From Neurospora crassa OR74A (lineage: Eukaryota; Ascomycota; Sordariomycetes; Sordariales; Sordariaceae): DNA of 64,000 nt. Below are positions 45,690 through 57,910 of the stretch, piece after piece; the stretch's first letter is position 1; every line of letters begins with the position of its first letter. Under the pieces are notes generated by a model. That model was given only the letters and a program-made list of their open reading frames with translations, had not been told where the DNA came from and searched no databases. Position numbers and translations under genes: made by a program. The stretch is taken from contig NC_026505.1 in assembly GCF_000182925.2 (NCBI RefSeq), positions 1,426,001-1,490,000 on the forward strand, read 5' to 3'.

Positions 45690-48600
45690 GCTTGCTTTTG
45701 CATGTCTTGGACGATGTGATGGTGATTTTTCGGGTATATGAAATGATGGATGAAAGTTGATTACTCTGATATCACCCCGTTCTCCATGGTATAGAACTCA
45801 AACTAAGTGAAGGACGAATATGATTTGATGAACGACAAGCATGAAGAAGAAGGATAAGGTGGGTAGGGGAAGAGAGGCTTTGGGTATCTTGGTGGTGGTG
45901 ATGGTGCTCCACCGGTCTAAGTCCTCTGTCTGTTTTCGTCTTGGGCGATGATGGTTCTCTCAAGAGTCCGATGTCGTCAGAAAAGGCAAAAGTCGTTTTC
46001 GGTTCCAGACCTTGTACAACAGAAAGGAATATGAAGCCAAAGAAAACCAAGAGGAAAAAAAAGAAGGACTTTCTGTTTTCCCAAGAAGAGTGGAGGAGGA
46101 GGACTTGAACAGGGAGATATACCCCACTGGTGACACCTCATCACCGACCGACAAAACATGGACCTACCACTCGGTATGTCTCCTCCTTTGAACTTGTAGA
46201 CTAGTAGTCATCCACGTATCCGGTCAGTCGGTCGGTCGCGCGTTTCCCCATCCCATCCCGGAAGTTGATCCCACCTCATCCATCCACTCACCCATTGATT
46301 CCTTCCGCCAACAACCGCTGGCTTTGACTTTGCGAAGCGATCATCCGTGCAAAATATCCCATTCAACCATAGCCACAGCCATGTCCATGTGCCCTTTGAC
46401 AAGCCATGCTGGAAAGACTACCGCCTCCCACTGCATTCAGAACGTCCAAAAGATGAGCCCTACATAACAGGCCATAGGTTGTCCATAGCGGCCAGGGTAG
46501 CTCTCCATGGCTTAGAAATGCACACTGAGCATATGCCAAGCATCAAAGGAAGGCCATTCAGACGGTAGACTAGTGTATCGACATGGATGTCGTATGGCTG
46601 TCAGAGAATATGTAATCTTCAGTTGCAATCAAAGAAAGTGCCGTCCCTCGTGCATCTGCAGATGGTTACAGATGATGGTTGCAAAGATTCTGGGGCGACG
46701 GCATCTCGGACGGCTGCACCATGCAATGTCGGTCGGGACAGGAACAAGTGGGTGAGAGAGAGAAAAAAAAAACGGATAGGGACGGAATGTGAAAAGGCTT
46801 CTCGAAAGACCCGAGACGACTGTGATTCCGCAGTCTTTTGCTCCGTCGCGTCGACTCGGTAGCCCAGTTACTCCATTGCGAGCGCGACCTTTGGGCCGGA
46901 CAGGATTCTGACGATGGTCGCCGTTGGTTGATGATGAGCCGCGCCAAAGACTGTGAGTGGTCAGACCGGGTTCAAAATGTGCTTTTGGACCCCGCATGAC
47001 ACCAATGCAGCCTGTCTGATCTCTCGAGACTTCTCATCCAGTCGACCTCACCCAGAAACGGGATGGTGCTGCAACCAGGGGCTACCAATGAGTCGATCCA
47101 ACTGAAGGGCCCGAAAACGATGCCAAAGGTGTGGTGGCAGTCCCCGGTGGAGAAGAGCAGCGAGAAGTTGAAACAACGAAACAAAACGTCGATGGAGGAG
47201 AGGGGCGGGTGAATCGATGCTTTAGCTGGTGCTAAGCGACTCTTTCGGACCACGGCTTCACGGTCCGTCGGTCATGAAATCGATTGGAATAAGACTTTTC
47301 AGAGATTTCATTGCATAAAAGAAGAGACCAAGACACGGAAACAAGGCTAACAAGTATGCATCAAAGGTTAAAGTGTAGGTTTTTAGGAAAGAATGATTCC
47401 GTTAGTACTACGCAGTATGCATCATTAGTTCTTGTGGTTGAACTTTCCGCTTTTGTTAGCCACGCATCGGCTCTTGGGGAGAAGTGCAAAGCGGGAGCTG
47501 TTCGTTATCGATAAGTAGCGCCGCCAACCAATCACAACTCCCCATTTCCAAATCCAAGCCGTGCACCTCACCCAACACCGAACATCCCCCGGCCGTCAAT
47601 AGCGGAGGCCTTTCCGTATACAGCCACCACCACGGCACCACCACCACCACGGGCCAGACAAGTTGACGTGGATCGACAGGATCACATCGTGCCAGAGGCT
47701 AATATGTAAATGGACTCAACGAGTTTCGTTCCGTTCCGCCGCGCGTGTTTCGTAAAACGGGATGGACCGGGACTGGACCCTTTTTACGGCCCCGCTCTGC
47801 CCTGCCTGTGGCTAGCCCCCCCTGGCCTGGCTGTAAGGCATGAGGGAGTTGACGCCCAAAAGGATTCACAAATTAAGCGACATGTCAGATTCCCATGTTC
47901 AAAAGTGTAGGGCTGTTGGGTGGTGGCCAGGTATAAAGACGGTAATAGTACGCCGCCTTACTTTTTGGGAATTGCATTCTTGTGTCGGGTGTGACTTCCT
48001 CTGCAAGAACACTGATGCGGAAAGCACCATAGGTGTTAAAAGTAGGTAGGTAGGTAGGTACCTAAAAATTAGGAATCGATGTCTCCCGTCGGACGACCTA
48101 CTCCTCTCATGGAATCAATGATGAGACTTTTTAGTAGCCCTCTTCGCAGTTGGCTGTTGCTGAGTTGTCATCCCTACCTACTATGGAACCAGGGTGAACA
48201 ATGAAAAAAAAAAATTGTCAAACAGCTAGGTAAGCTGATGTGTTAGCTAGCTAGCTGACTGACAGTTGGAAGTGTCAAACCAAGGCGGTGATGGAAAGCT
48301 TGAAAATCAAGACAGCTTTCAGTTTTCTTTCAGTGCGTTGGACTTTTAGGTGGTTTCATCTATCAGGAGACTTTGTGAATTCACCGACAGCTTGACCGAC
48401 TGAGTGTACAAGATGCCGGGGGAGCGGAGTGGCTTTTATACCTATGTACACTTCATCGTTAAGAGGAGATCTTGTTTTGCGAAGCGCCGCAAAGACGGGA
48501 ACTTGAAACAGTGATGATCGGGTGTGGAATGGAGAAGTTGACCGCGTTTCCACCCATAATCACGACACCACCATGTGGCCATGTCAGGAAGAAGTAAACT

Positions 48601-49625
48601 GAAGCTCTTTATGATCGTTGACCGAACAATCGAAGATATCGCGGAAAACAATTGCGTGTAACTACCTCTCGCCTCGCTATCCTCTGGCCATGGTCATGCA
48701 CTTTTTGCCTCTCCGCAATTGCAGACTGGAAGTGGGAACAAGAAATGAAGGAACAAAGAGGAAAAACAAACAAGACAAGAATCGAGGAAGAGCGTAGATA
48801 TGTGACGACAGTCCTAGAAGTTGTATAATCAAGTGGAAAGAGCCAACGACGGGCGAGGACTGCCTAGAAGTACCCGCCTCTGAACAGGATTATCCATGTG
48901 CAGTGTGATGCCAAAACAGGCAGTCGCCGAGGAGGAAAAGTTCATTCAAGTGGAAGGAACCATTAGTCGCAGGTATCTTCAGTTTGCAAGATGACCGTGT
49001 ATGAATTAAGTACTTGTACCTCTAGTTGTGAGCAACAGTGGATGAGAGGATTGAGGTCTGGTCTCGCTAGCAAAGGAACAGAAACCATGAAAATCAAAAG
49101 GTCAGCATAAAAGTTCTCAACCGCCATACCGCCATACCGAGTCTCATTCACATCCCTCCTACATACATACAGACATGAAAATCAAGGGTGGCATCCCAGT
49201 AAGATATTCCGATGTGTGTTTCATAAAAAAGTTCACAACAACGACAAAAGCCAGAGGGAACTCCTAGAGCACACTTCACACCCTCGATGACCATGGCCTT
49301 GCGTAGGTATATAACATGATCCCATCATGTAATTGCTCGATACCAATGCGCCTGTAAGGGTATCTCCAACCGCTGATGACAAGCTCTGTATTCAGCAAGA
49401 AGTACCGTAGGATTGAGGTACGGCCCTGCCTGAGCAACTTACAAACCCCTTCGCTGGTAATCTATGCCGAGCCACCGCATTCAAGCAAGAATTTTGGTTC
49501 TCAGTGCTGAGCTAGAGAGCAATGCCAGCCCGGCCACTGATCAAGGGCCTCGTAAGATCAAACAAGATCACCGCATGCAAGAAACACCACGTGCCTGTTC
49601 AGTTCCATGCCCACCCTCGTCGCGA
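45690..49625. other. Gene-free region, 3.9 kb
   Basis: The longest space in the right half of the window. It contains the F-box-like gene's promoter and the zinc-knuckle gene's 3' flank, GGTA tracts near 48042-48062, and short A runs. No domain-bearing frame, tRNA or rRNA is recognised on either strand. Confidence 0.5.
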
Positions 49626-51896
49626 TCACCACTGCTTCCCACCTCTGCCCCTCTTGCCGCCGCCGTATCCACCGCGGCCACCATTACGACCGCCACGTCC
49701 ACCACCGCCGCCGCCACCGCCATTCTTGAAAGAATCGCCTCCCCTGCCATGGTTGTAGCTCTGGAACTCCCTCAGTCTTCCAGGCGGCGGACCAGGAGGA
49801 AGTGGCGGGTTGAAGGAACCACCACCACCTCCTCCATTTTTACCCCGGCCACCACGGTTGCCACCACCACCAAACTGAATCCTAGACGACGATCCCTGGC
49901 TCTTCTGCACCGGCGGCCTAATGAACCCCTCATCCTCCTCATCCTCATCATCGTCTTCGAAGAAGACATGTCTCTGCGGAGCAATCCCATGTCCAAAATC
50001 CGGTCTTCCGCCATTGCTACTCGCATCCCAGTCCACATACGGATCCTCCTCGTTATACGGCGCCAACACCGAGCCCTTGGGCATCGGCTTCAGCGCGATG
50101 GCCACCTTTTCAGATTCCGGATCCACGTAAAGCTGCTCAACATTGCTCTTGCTCCACGTCTCCCACACCGTAATCGTGTCCGGGCGCGCCATGTTCATGC
50201 CGCAGTCGGCACCATAGTGGCCCGCGTTGCCGCAGCAGTAGCAGTAGATAGGCAAGGCCTGGACCTTGGAAGAGGTGAGAGGGTCGGGCTTGAAGGTGCG
50301 CCAGAGCTCGACGCAGGAGTCTTCCAGGTGTCCGTCGCGCGAGCCGCAGATGGCGCACTCCATCTGGTCGCGTGGGAGCGCGAGCTTCTCGGTGCAGGAC
50401 TCGCTTTCGTGTCCGAGCTGACGGCATTCGGTGCAACGGCGGCGAGAAGGGCAGGCGTAGGATGGGTGCTCGGCGACGGCGCTGCACCAGCGGCAGGTTA
50501 GGAGAGGGCATTGAGATGAGTCGTGCGAGTAGGAGGCGCATTCGATGCAGAAGAGCTGGTCTTGTTCGAGGCCGCAAAAGTATTTGTGGCGGATGTGGAG
50601 GTCGACGTCTTCGTTTCTGGGCGTTGTGGGTTGTGATAGTCGCTCCTCGTTTCTGGCCGGGGTCGCTTGTGGGCGCTCACTGTACTCATCGGCAGCTTCT
50701 GTCTCTTCTTCTTTTGCTGGCTCCTCTGCCTCATCTAAAGCAGGCCCTGGGCTGGCCGCCATGATACCACGGTAAACTGCTTCAACGTCCTCGTTGTTCT
50801 CGAGAAAGAAATTCCGAGCAACGTCCTTTGCAATGGGAGTTTTGTTCTTTGTAACAATCTGTTTGAACCAGGCGCACCAGGACGTCCAGATAACGCCCAG
50901 GAGCTCCGGAGTATCGGCGGTCAAAAGGTCTTGATTCCGGTTGATGAATTCCTGAGACCACTGAAGGAATCTGGTCGTCCACAGGTCTTTGTTCTTCTTC
51001 AACTCGTCCAAGTCCGACTTTGGGACCAATGGTGGCATTGTTAGATTCTCAAATCTGGTACCTTGGAGAGTGAATTTGGTCCATCTTGCTTGGGCAGACT
51101 TTTCCTTCTTCTTTGGCTCCTTCTTTCTAGCCTGTGTCTTTTGTCCCTCAGGCTCGCCGTTGAGTGCTTCAGAAATCATCTTTTCGAGGCTTTCTCTGGA
51201 CAGCTTTTGCGCTGAAGCCAGCTTGGATCCCGCAGCCACCTGATCTATAGAGCAGCATTTCTGGTCCGCGTGGTCTTGCAGCCACTGCACCCAAGCCCTG
51301 TACAGGAGCTCGGGATTGTTCATCTTGTTGGCCTGAGCCTCGTCCATCTTTGTCTCGGGCCATCGGATATTGTGCCTGATAAGAGCCTCACAGAAATCCA
51401 CAAAACGATTCTGCCACGATTCTGGGTATCTTGGTCGTGCCCTGAAATGGGCAAAGGGCTCATGGGGAGGAAGGGCGAGCCAGCCATCCAGAACCTTTTG
51501 GTCTGTCGGCGATGAGCTTTTTGACTTCTTCGCTTCTCTGGTCTTCTTAACAGGCGATGTCGACGCCACCTCTGATGCGGGCTCTGGCTCGGCTTCCTTC
51601 TTTTGCGACTTTTTGCGCAGGCTTGATGTGCTCAGCGATATGAATGATGTCCGCAGGCCGTTGCTAACGCCGCGGTTCCAACCACCATGCGCTGGTGTAC
51701 TCTCAGCCTCGTGGTCCTTGGTCGAAGCCGCTTCAGATCCGGAAGGGGACTCTCCTATCTCACCCTCCTCGAAATCATCAGCCGGTCCGCTGGAGGCAGC
51801 CTCGGGATTTCCCACCCGGGCCTTTTTGACACCCGAAGCATCCGAATCATCGTCAGCCGGCCTTTTGCGGCTGGATGGCGAATCTGGAGCGCTCAT
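49626..51896 (-). CDS. Zinc-knuckle RNA-binding protein, Air1/Air2-like
   Basis: Intronless 756-residue protein. Five CCHC zinc knuckles lie between about residues 450 and 565: CIECASYSHDSSQC, CRWCSAVAEHPSYAC, CTECRQLGHESESC, CAICGSRDGHLEDSC, and CYCCGNAGHYGADC. Five knuckles with this spacing are the mark of Air1/Air2, the RNA-binding subunits of the TRAMP complex that hand nuclear RNAs to the exosome. The first 440 residues are much longer than in yeast Air proteins and include charged, Lys-rich segments and Trp-rich repeats (WTTRFLQWSQEFINRNQ). After the knuckles come an acidic block EDDDEDEEDEG and a Gly/Arg-rich RGG tail typical of RNA-binding proteins. TRAMP membership is inferred from the knuckles only. 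Confidence 0.9.
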   Translation of the reverse strand: MSAPDSPSSRKRPADDDSDASGVKKARVGNPEAASSGPADDFEEGEIGESPSGSEAASTKDHEAESTPAHGGWNRGVSNGLRTSFISLSTSSLRKKSQKKEAEPEPASEVASTSPVKKTREAKKSKSSSPTDQKVLDGWLALPPHEPFAHFRARPRYPESWQNRFVDFCEALIRHNIRWPETKMDEAQANKMNNPELLYRAWVQWLQDHADQKCCSIDQVAAGSKLASAQKLSRESLEKMISEALNGEPEGQKTQARKKEPKKKEKSAQARWTKFTLQGTRFENLTMPPLVPKSDLDELKKNKDLWTTRFLQWSQEFINRNQDLLTADTPELLGVIWTSWCAWFKQIVTKNKTPIAKDVARNFFLENNEDVEAVYRGIMAASPGPALDEAEEPAKEEETEAADEYSERPQATPARNEERLSQPTTPRNEDVDLHIRHKYFCGLEQDQLFCIECASYSHDSSQCPLLTCRWCSAVAEHPSYACPSRRRCTECRQLGHESESCTEKLALPRDQMECAICGSRDGHLEDSCVELWRTFKPDPLTSSKVQALPIYCYCCGNAGHYGADCGMNMARPDTITVWETWSKSNVEQLYVDPESEKVAIALKPMPKGSVLAPYNEEDPYVDWDASSNGGRPDFGHGIAPQRHVFFEDDDEDEEDEGFIRPPVQKSQGSSSRIQFGGGGNRGGRGKNGGGGGGSFNPPLPPGPPPGRLREFQSYNHGRGGDSFKNGGGGGGGGRGGRNGGRGGYGGGKRGRGGKQW

Positions 51897-54255
51897 TCTG
51901 GGTTGGGGTAGTCAGTATCTGACAAGTGAAACGAGAGACTGAGTGAGTGTTTGGGCAAGCCAGAGTGAAGTGGCCGAACACTGCAAATGCCAGTGTTGAA
52001 ATTTTAGTGGGGCAACAGCGCCACAAAAGCAAGGCCCAGCTTGTAGACCAAGAATGGCCGGATCCAACCCCTGCTTTCCATGATTTTTAGCTTTGGTTCC
52101 CAGTGATGACCAAATATATATTGTATATATATATATAATATATATGATATATCAAGGCGATATTCAAAGGTCAAAACGAGGGGCGGAACCATGAGTGCGG
52201 TGGTATTTGTTGAATCGCGCAGGATACCTAGGTAGTCTGAGAGAAGACGCCCCAAAGTCTCGGGTGGCTTACCTTGTTATTCCAAAGCTGAGCGCTCGAG
52301 AATGATGAGCTGAAGTTGAAATCAATGATGAAATGGCAACACCAACTGACCGGTACCACCACCGCGTAGCTTGACCTGGTCAAGCACGGGGTCCCCTTAT
52401 TGGAACAGTCTTCCGAAATGCGCTTGATGATTCCGGGGTGCTGGCGGTGAGATGGCGGCTCTACAGAGCCGAGATAGTTGGGAGGGTTGATGGCCGTGGA
52501 ACAAATCTCGAAGGTTGAATTTGTCGTTTTGCAGTTCGCGTTGAGCAGGGTTTGAATTGGAGTGTGATGGGTCTTGGCGCCGGAGACTTTAACAGGTGTA
52601 TCAGGGTAAAGTGTGAAGGTTGTATGTTGTCTCCAACCTCAGCTGTTAGGAGCAGGCTCACTACGGAGAGCGACACCCAGCTGAGTGCAGTGCAAGCCGA
52701 AATTTTACAATTTCGCAACCTTACACGCCAGGGACGAGATCTGGGTACCGCGTTATCTCGTTTGCAGTGTGCGACGCTAACAAAGAGCACCAAGGAGACC
52801 CTTGTGGCCGAGGCGGTCTAGAGCCCCGTCTGGTAATTTTGGGGAATATGACACCAATGATACGCGATCCACTTGCGAATTGCTCAGCCTCCACCAATGC
52901 CTGCCATGAGCTGCAGTGCTGCTAAGGTATGGATTGCCAGCTGCTCGCCTGTCGCAGCCTCAAGACTCACGTGGGGAGAGACCCCTTTCATCACCTAGTC
53001 AAGTGGAATGATGCCTGCCACGACAAGGCACCACCCCCCTCCTCCCCCCCCCCCCCCCCCAAGCTGCAAGGTCAGGATTGTTTCAAGGTCCCTTGGGTCC
53101 GCACCAAAAGGGCGTCCGCGGGATGCGGGACGGTGTGTAGTCAATCACCAAAGGTACCTAGGGGTCTGTCTGGGTACGCGTGGCCTCTTGATTTCCTGTT
53201 GTTGGGGTTTATATTTTACTGGCAATCTATGATGGTTACGTAGACATATTGGATGCTATGTATACCGTAAACACTTTTGTTTCAGAGTCTACCTAGTAGG
53301 TATCTGGTGATCCGTTAAAAGCTGAAAGAAAAAGCAAGATGGGAAGTCCAGAGCACTTCAGACTGGACAGCTGAGGTACATAGCGAGATAGAGGTGAGCA
53401 AGTCGGCAAGAAACACTTCTCCACTCCTGGATGCCATTCCCCGCTGCTGATTCGCCGGGCGGTCTGCGGACGGATTCCTTTCGTTCTCCAAAGTTGACAA
53501 CGTGCGTCGGCCTGCCACTTTGGGGACAAACGGGGAACTCCATCCCACTTCAACAGTACACAGCCAGCACCGGGCCCCTAGACTAAGTAGGTAGGTAAAC
53601 TTGAGCCCTTATTAGCGTACAGGCCTACCTTAACCTTGCCGGCACGTCCCCTCCCGTCTCAACCTCTTCAGGACCGGCCTTGCTTCCTCCCGACATTCTA
53701 GATTGATACCAAACAGCATTCGTTCATCTCGACAACCGAAATCTGCCAGACGGCGCCAGCATCGATACCAGATTAGCGAACATTATCAACCTTGTTCCCC
53801 CCTTTTTAACCTTCTATTTCGGTGACTGGCTGGTTTCCTTTCGCCGAAAGAGCCAAGTGACATCATCCCACCTCGACCGACAAGTTGCACCATCCTCGCA
53901 TCACTGTCAAGAGATCAAGTCAACAGACGACTATTAACATCGGGCGGCCCTGAGTCAAAGTCCCGTTTGCGCATTCCGAGATATCAAGAGACTCGGTTTT
54001 ATATTATACCTACGCCTCCAAACTACGACGAGTAGCGACGAACACGACAGACCAACAAGTCCGTGATCCTCGCCTCTCCGCGCAAACCCACGCTCCCAAA
54101 TCTCTACATAGACATCAACCACGCCGACGACCATCTACGTCGGTCTCAATACCGCCAAGGTGGCTTCCTCAATCGTCCTCCCACGCACCGTCTCTTACGA
54201 CGCACCCGCCGCAACCTTGGCACCGCGTCAGGACTCCTTGACATATCAGAACGCA
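51897..54255. other. Divergent intergenic region with long ATG-free leader
   Basis: The promoters of the leftward zinc-knuckle gene and rightward ORM gene share this space. It contains an AT dinucleotide patch (about 52111-52150), a run of 17 C (53044-53060), and GGTA tracts near 53590. From 53434 to 54255 the plus strand holds no ATG, which suggests a long 5' leader for the ORM transcript. Confidence 0.65.
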
Positions 54256-55001
54256 ATGACAGACAAGGGTGGCCGCAGGAGGAGATCTAGTAGCATTCTC
54301 CAGGTCTACCATGAGCCTCTTGAGCCTGTTGAGCAGCTGAGTGACCAGGCTGCTCTCCCCAACTTGAATGCCAACTGGGTAAACGCAAAGGGTAATGATC
54401 CTCCCGTCCCCATCCCCCCCCCTCCAGACTTGCCGTGATCCCTGCCCTCTCCGCCGCGGGGTGCGACCAAGTTTCGACATGTGTAAAGCTTATACTAACC
54501 TCTCCTCTCCCCAAACAGGCGCATGGACAATTCACTTCGTCCTCATCCTCGCCCTCAAGATCATATACGATATTGTCCCCGGTGTCTCACAAGAAACGTC
54601 ATGGACGCTAACCAACATCACGTACATGATCGGCTCATACATCATGTTCCACCACGTCCGGGGCGTGCCTTTTGAGTTCAACGGCGGCGCCTACGACAAC
54701 TTGAACATGTGGGAACAGATCGACGACGGAGCCCAGTACACGCCTGCCAAGAAGTTTTTGTTGAGCGTGCCCATTGTCCTGTTCCTGTTAAGCACGCATT
54801 ACACGCACTACGACTTGACGTACTTTATCATCAACTTCTTGGCTGTCCTAGCGGTCATCATCCCCAAGTTGCCTTACGTGAGTTGACCCTGGTTCTGATT
54901 GTTTCTCTTATGCGCATCGAAAGCACATTACTAACTGTTTATTCTTTCCACAGAGCCATCGTATGCGTGTCGGTCTCTTCTCTGGCGTTCCAGAGGAATA
55001 A
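54256..55001 (+). CDS. orm1: ORM/ORMDL family regulator of sphingolipid synthesis
   Basis: Predicted 180-residue ER membrane protein that binds and restrains serine palmitoyltransferase. Exons are 54256-54391, 54519-54877 and 54954-55001, with introns of 127 and 76 nt (both with TACTAAC branches). The start is the first ATG after 820 ATG-free bases. The body matches the family: NLNANWVNAKGAWTIHFVLI, WTLTNITYMIGSYIMFHHVR, GVPFEFNGGAYDNLNMWEQI, TPAKKFLLSVPIVLFLLSTH, YTHYDLTYFIINFLAVLAVI and the ending RMRVGLFSGVPEE. The cytosolic N-terminus holds RRRRSSSI, which fits the Ypk1 consensus (RxRxxS then hydrophobic). Phosphorylation there relieves inhibition in yeast. The length matches fungal ORM proteins. 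Confidence 0.96.
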
Positions 55002-56256
55002 TACTCCCCGATGAAGACGAGGACAGAGATTGGGAAGTGTGCCAGGACCGAGTTTGAAACATACTGTCTCGCCTTCTGGAAGCACAACTCTAGGGTCTCC
55101 ATTTGGCAAAACAAACACAGAAAGAACCGGGCTGTGATTTGGGCGTTCGAGGTATTGGTGGATCGAAAACGATAGGGCGTTCCTCGGGGTCATAGAGGAG
55201 GAGGATCCAGTTCAGTCAGCTGCCTCATAGTGCTGCTTCTCTCTGCCACCATCATGATTGGCAGCAGAGCTCTACCTAGGGAAAGCAGCACGTTATACGA
55301 GTCAGCCGAGGGAAGTACTTCACCATCACCAGGCTTCAAGGCATGAGTTGCGAACTACACTCCGGTTGGCACAGGATTGGGTCGGGTTTTACGAGATATA
55401 ACACAGCACAACACAACACAACACATGGGTCAGGTTAGGTCAGGTCAGGTCAGGTCAGGCTAGGGTATGGTAGAGAAAGATGGTCGGTTCTGTCCGGCGG
55501 AGAAAGGTTCGACTATGATCAAGCATGGTCTGGTGGAGGAACGAGGAAAAAACATGTAAAGTGTTTGTGTTTTCGGGTTTTTTCAAGTCTAGGGTTAAAT
55601 GTATAGGATCATCAGCGTCACTTAAAAGCATCATGGTTTTACACTATCCGTGTGTTTCTGCTGCTCTCTCTTGCTGCCGTGGCTTGAGGTGCTTGCCATA
55701 TCATATTTGACTTGTTTCTACACAGTTCTATACTAAATTGGTCCATTTAGTTCACTAGTTCGGAGCTTAGTCAATCAACTCAGGAACTACTACCAAAGTC
55801 ATACGGGCTTTCGGGCAAGGTACTCCCCAAACCACTACTTGTCTTTTGCAAAGTCTACATCAACAACTAGAGGTAACGAAACAAGTTTTGCCGGCAAGTC
55901 TAACTTCAAATCAGCTCGACTTGGCCAACTTAAAGTCACTTGGTGAGATCTGGCCTGCTTGCGTCCGACTTGACTTGTGTGAAGAAGCACTCCTGGTTCG
56001 TGAGCGAGTTTTTGTAGGTAAGTGAGTGCTGAGGCAAGAAAAAAAAAAAGGGAATCTTGTGCTCGTGGCCGCGTAGGTAGGGAGCTCCCGCCATGAACAT
56101 GAAGTTAGGTAGCCACCCGCAGCTGAGGTGAGGATAGCCCGGTCCATCAAGGAATCCGTTGGAGATACGACATCAAAGGGCAACATTGTATGTGCGTTGC
56201 TTGGTGCGTTTGGTGATGGTTGGGTGTGCGGTGCTAGACTGGATGCTTAGGTGCGC

Positions 56257-56318
56257 GGTAGGTAGGTAGGTAGGTAGGTAGGTAGGTAGGTAGGTAGGTA
56301 GGTAGGTAGGTAGGTAGG
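56257..56318. repeat. GGTA tetranucleotide array
   Basis: About 15 head-to-tail GGTA units without interruption. It is the longest of the many GGTA/TACC tracts in the window and lies 38 bp before a G-rich run. Confidence 0.95.
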
Positions 56319-56355
56319 CGTCGCTCGTGCAGCTGGTTGAGATTCAAGGCAGAGA

Positions 56356-56385
56356 GGGGGGGGGGGGGAGGGGGGGGGGGGGGGG
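56356..56385. repeat. Near-pure G run
   Basis: Thirty bases of G broken by one A. The strand could fold as G-quadruplex DNA, and the run is prone to slippage and sequencing error, so its exact length is doubtful. Confidence 0.85.
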
Positions 56386-57674
56386 TAAGACGTGATCATG
56401 TGCCGATGGTGTTTCCTGGTTTTTATAATCACCTTCATGATGCTAAATGAAAAAGGGAGGGAAAAAAAAAAGAAAAAAAAAAAAGATAGATTAACTTGCA
56501 GAATTTGGCTTTGAGCACATAAACGTCTTGAGATGCGGAAGAGCGCCTGGTTTTAGCCATGTCTTCTCGCATTATACATGCATGCCTGTATATGTATGGG
56601 AGGCATTGCCTATGCAAGTTTGACAGCTCCGATACATCGATTAGAAATAAGGTCCGAGCCAAGGGCTTTTGAGAGCCTTGAGATCTACCTCTACTATTGG
56701 AACATGCCTAAACTCTCTTCACCTTGTACAGGATTTTTATTTCTTGGTGCTTCTGCATGATTCTTGTTCGGATATGATAGTTTTTTCAAGTGAGACGTCT
56801 CAGAGTAACAGGGGTGGAATTTCTCATGGTTTCTTTTATTTTCTTGTACGGGAGATGCTCGCGGACTGACGACGCCTCGACTCACCTCGTCTCAGCGCGG
56901 GATCGATTCTATTATCAGGAAATGACAGCATCATAAACCTGCGAATGCTTCATCGTCCATGGAAGCACTCCTTAGGTAAAGGTATCTTACAGTGTTGTGC
57001 GAGCATGTACTAAGCTCACAGAAGCCACCCGAGATGCTGCAAGGACACTTCACAGTCACGGAACGCGGTGGCTTACCTCGGTCCTTTCGTTGTAACGTCT
57101 GCATCAGGTGAAGACAGAAGACTTAGTAACGGAAGGCATGGTAGGTAAGCATCAGTCAGGTTCGAGGAGAAGCTACCAGTACGAAAGCATCTCGCCGCAT
57201 TGTTGGCTGTTACCCCCATTCCTCAACAGCGGCAGGAGATGTCGTGGACCATTCCACGGGGGTTGGCCTCGGTCACATGCAAGCCTTTACTACTTCTTGC
57301 TTGCGCAGTTAATATGTTTGCTTGCGTAAGGGCATATAACATAAACAACCTGGTAGATTCCCAGATCAGTTCTGGACAGTTCTATGCGCGGGTACAGAGA
57401 GATTTCCCAGGTCATGCAACAAATCCAAGTATTTGACTCGCAATAAGTGGCCTTTCGTCACTTACCAATCCCTTCAAATTATACTGCATGGCCATTCCCA
57501 GCGTCACGTCCAGATTCTCCCAAAGTCAGAGAAGGATGAACCACCTCAAACTCGCTGTACCCAAGATTCGCCATCGATCGATGATGAAATCTTCCCCAAC
57601 TATACACCCGTCCGGCATAAGGGAAGAAACACGTGCGCTTAGTCAAAGGCCCTTCTCCAGTCCGGCCACCTAGA

Positions 57675-57680
57675 TATAAA
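57675..57680 (+). promoter_or_regulatory. TATA box of the wall-protein gene
   Basis: TATAAA preceded by GA lies 268 bp upstream of the start codon and is followed by a CAACTC-type stretch suitable for initiation about 30 bp on. This implies a leader of roughly 240 nt that contains the upstream ORF at 57833. Confidence 0.4.
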
Positions 57681-57832
57681 CACCCACCACTCTCAACTCG
57701 ATTGTATCTTTTGACATCTTCTTTCTTTACCTCACAGCAAAGAACCAACATCCAGACTTCTCTTGACTGCTAGGTGACAGTGGTACCCGGCACACTTCCA
57801 AGCACACTTCAAAGTACGTGTCCAAGTCTATC

Positions 57833-57910
57833 ATGGTAGACTCCCTTGAAGGGTTCATATCACCTACCTCAGAGGTCTATCTATCTATCTGTCTATCTTC
57901 TCGCTGCTAA
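57833..57910 (+). promoter_or_regulatory. Upstream ORF (25 codons) before the wall-protein gene
   Basis: The ATG at 57833 opens a 25-codon frame stopping at 57908-57910, 37 nt before the main ATG. If the TATA box at 57675 is used, this frame lies in the leader. A leader intron could remove it. Confidence 0.3.

Noticed and set aside
49464-50501. 345-codon plus-strand frame
   Set aside because: It is antisense to the zinc-knuckle gene and reflects its Gly/Arg-rich repeats. No domain is recognised.
54160-54255. N-terminal extension of the ORM protein
   Set aside because: The frame is open upstream, but there is no ATG for 820 bases, and the family N-terminus starts well at 54256.
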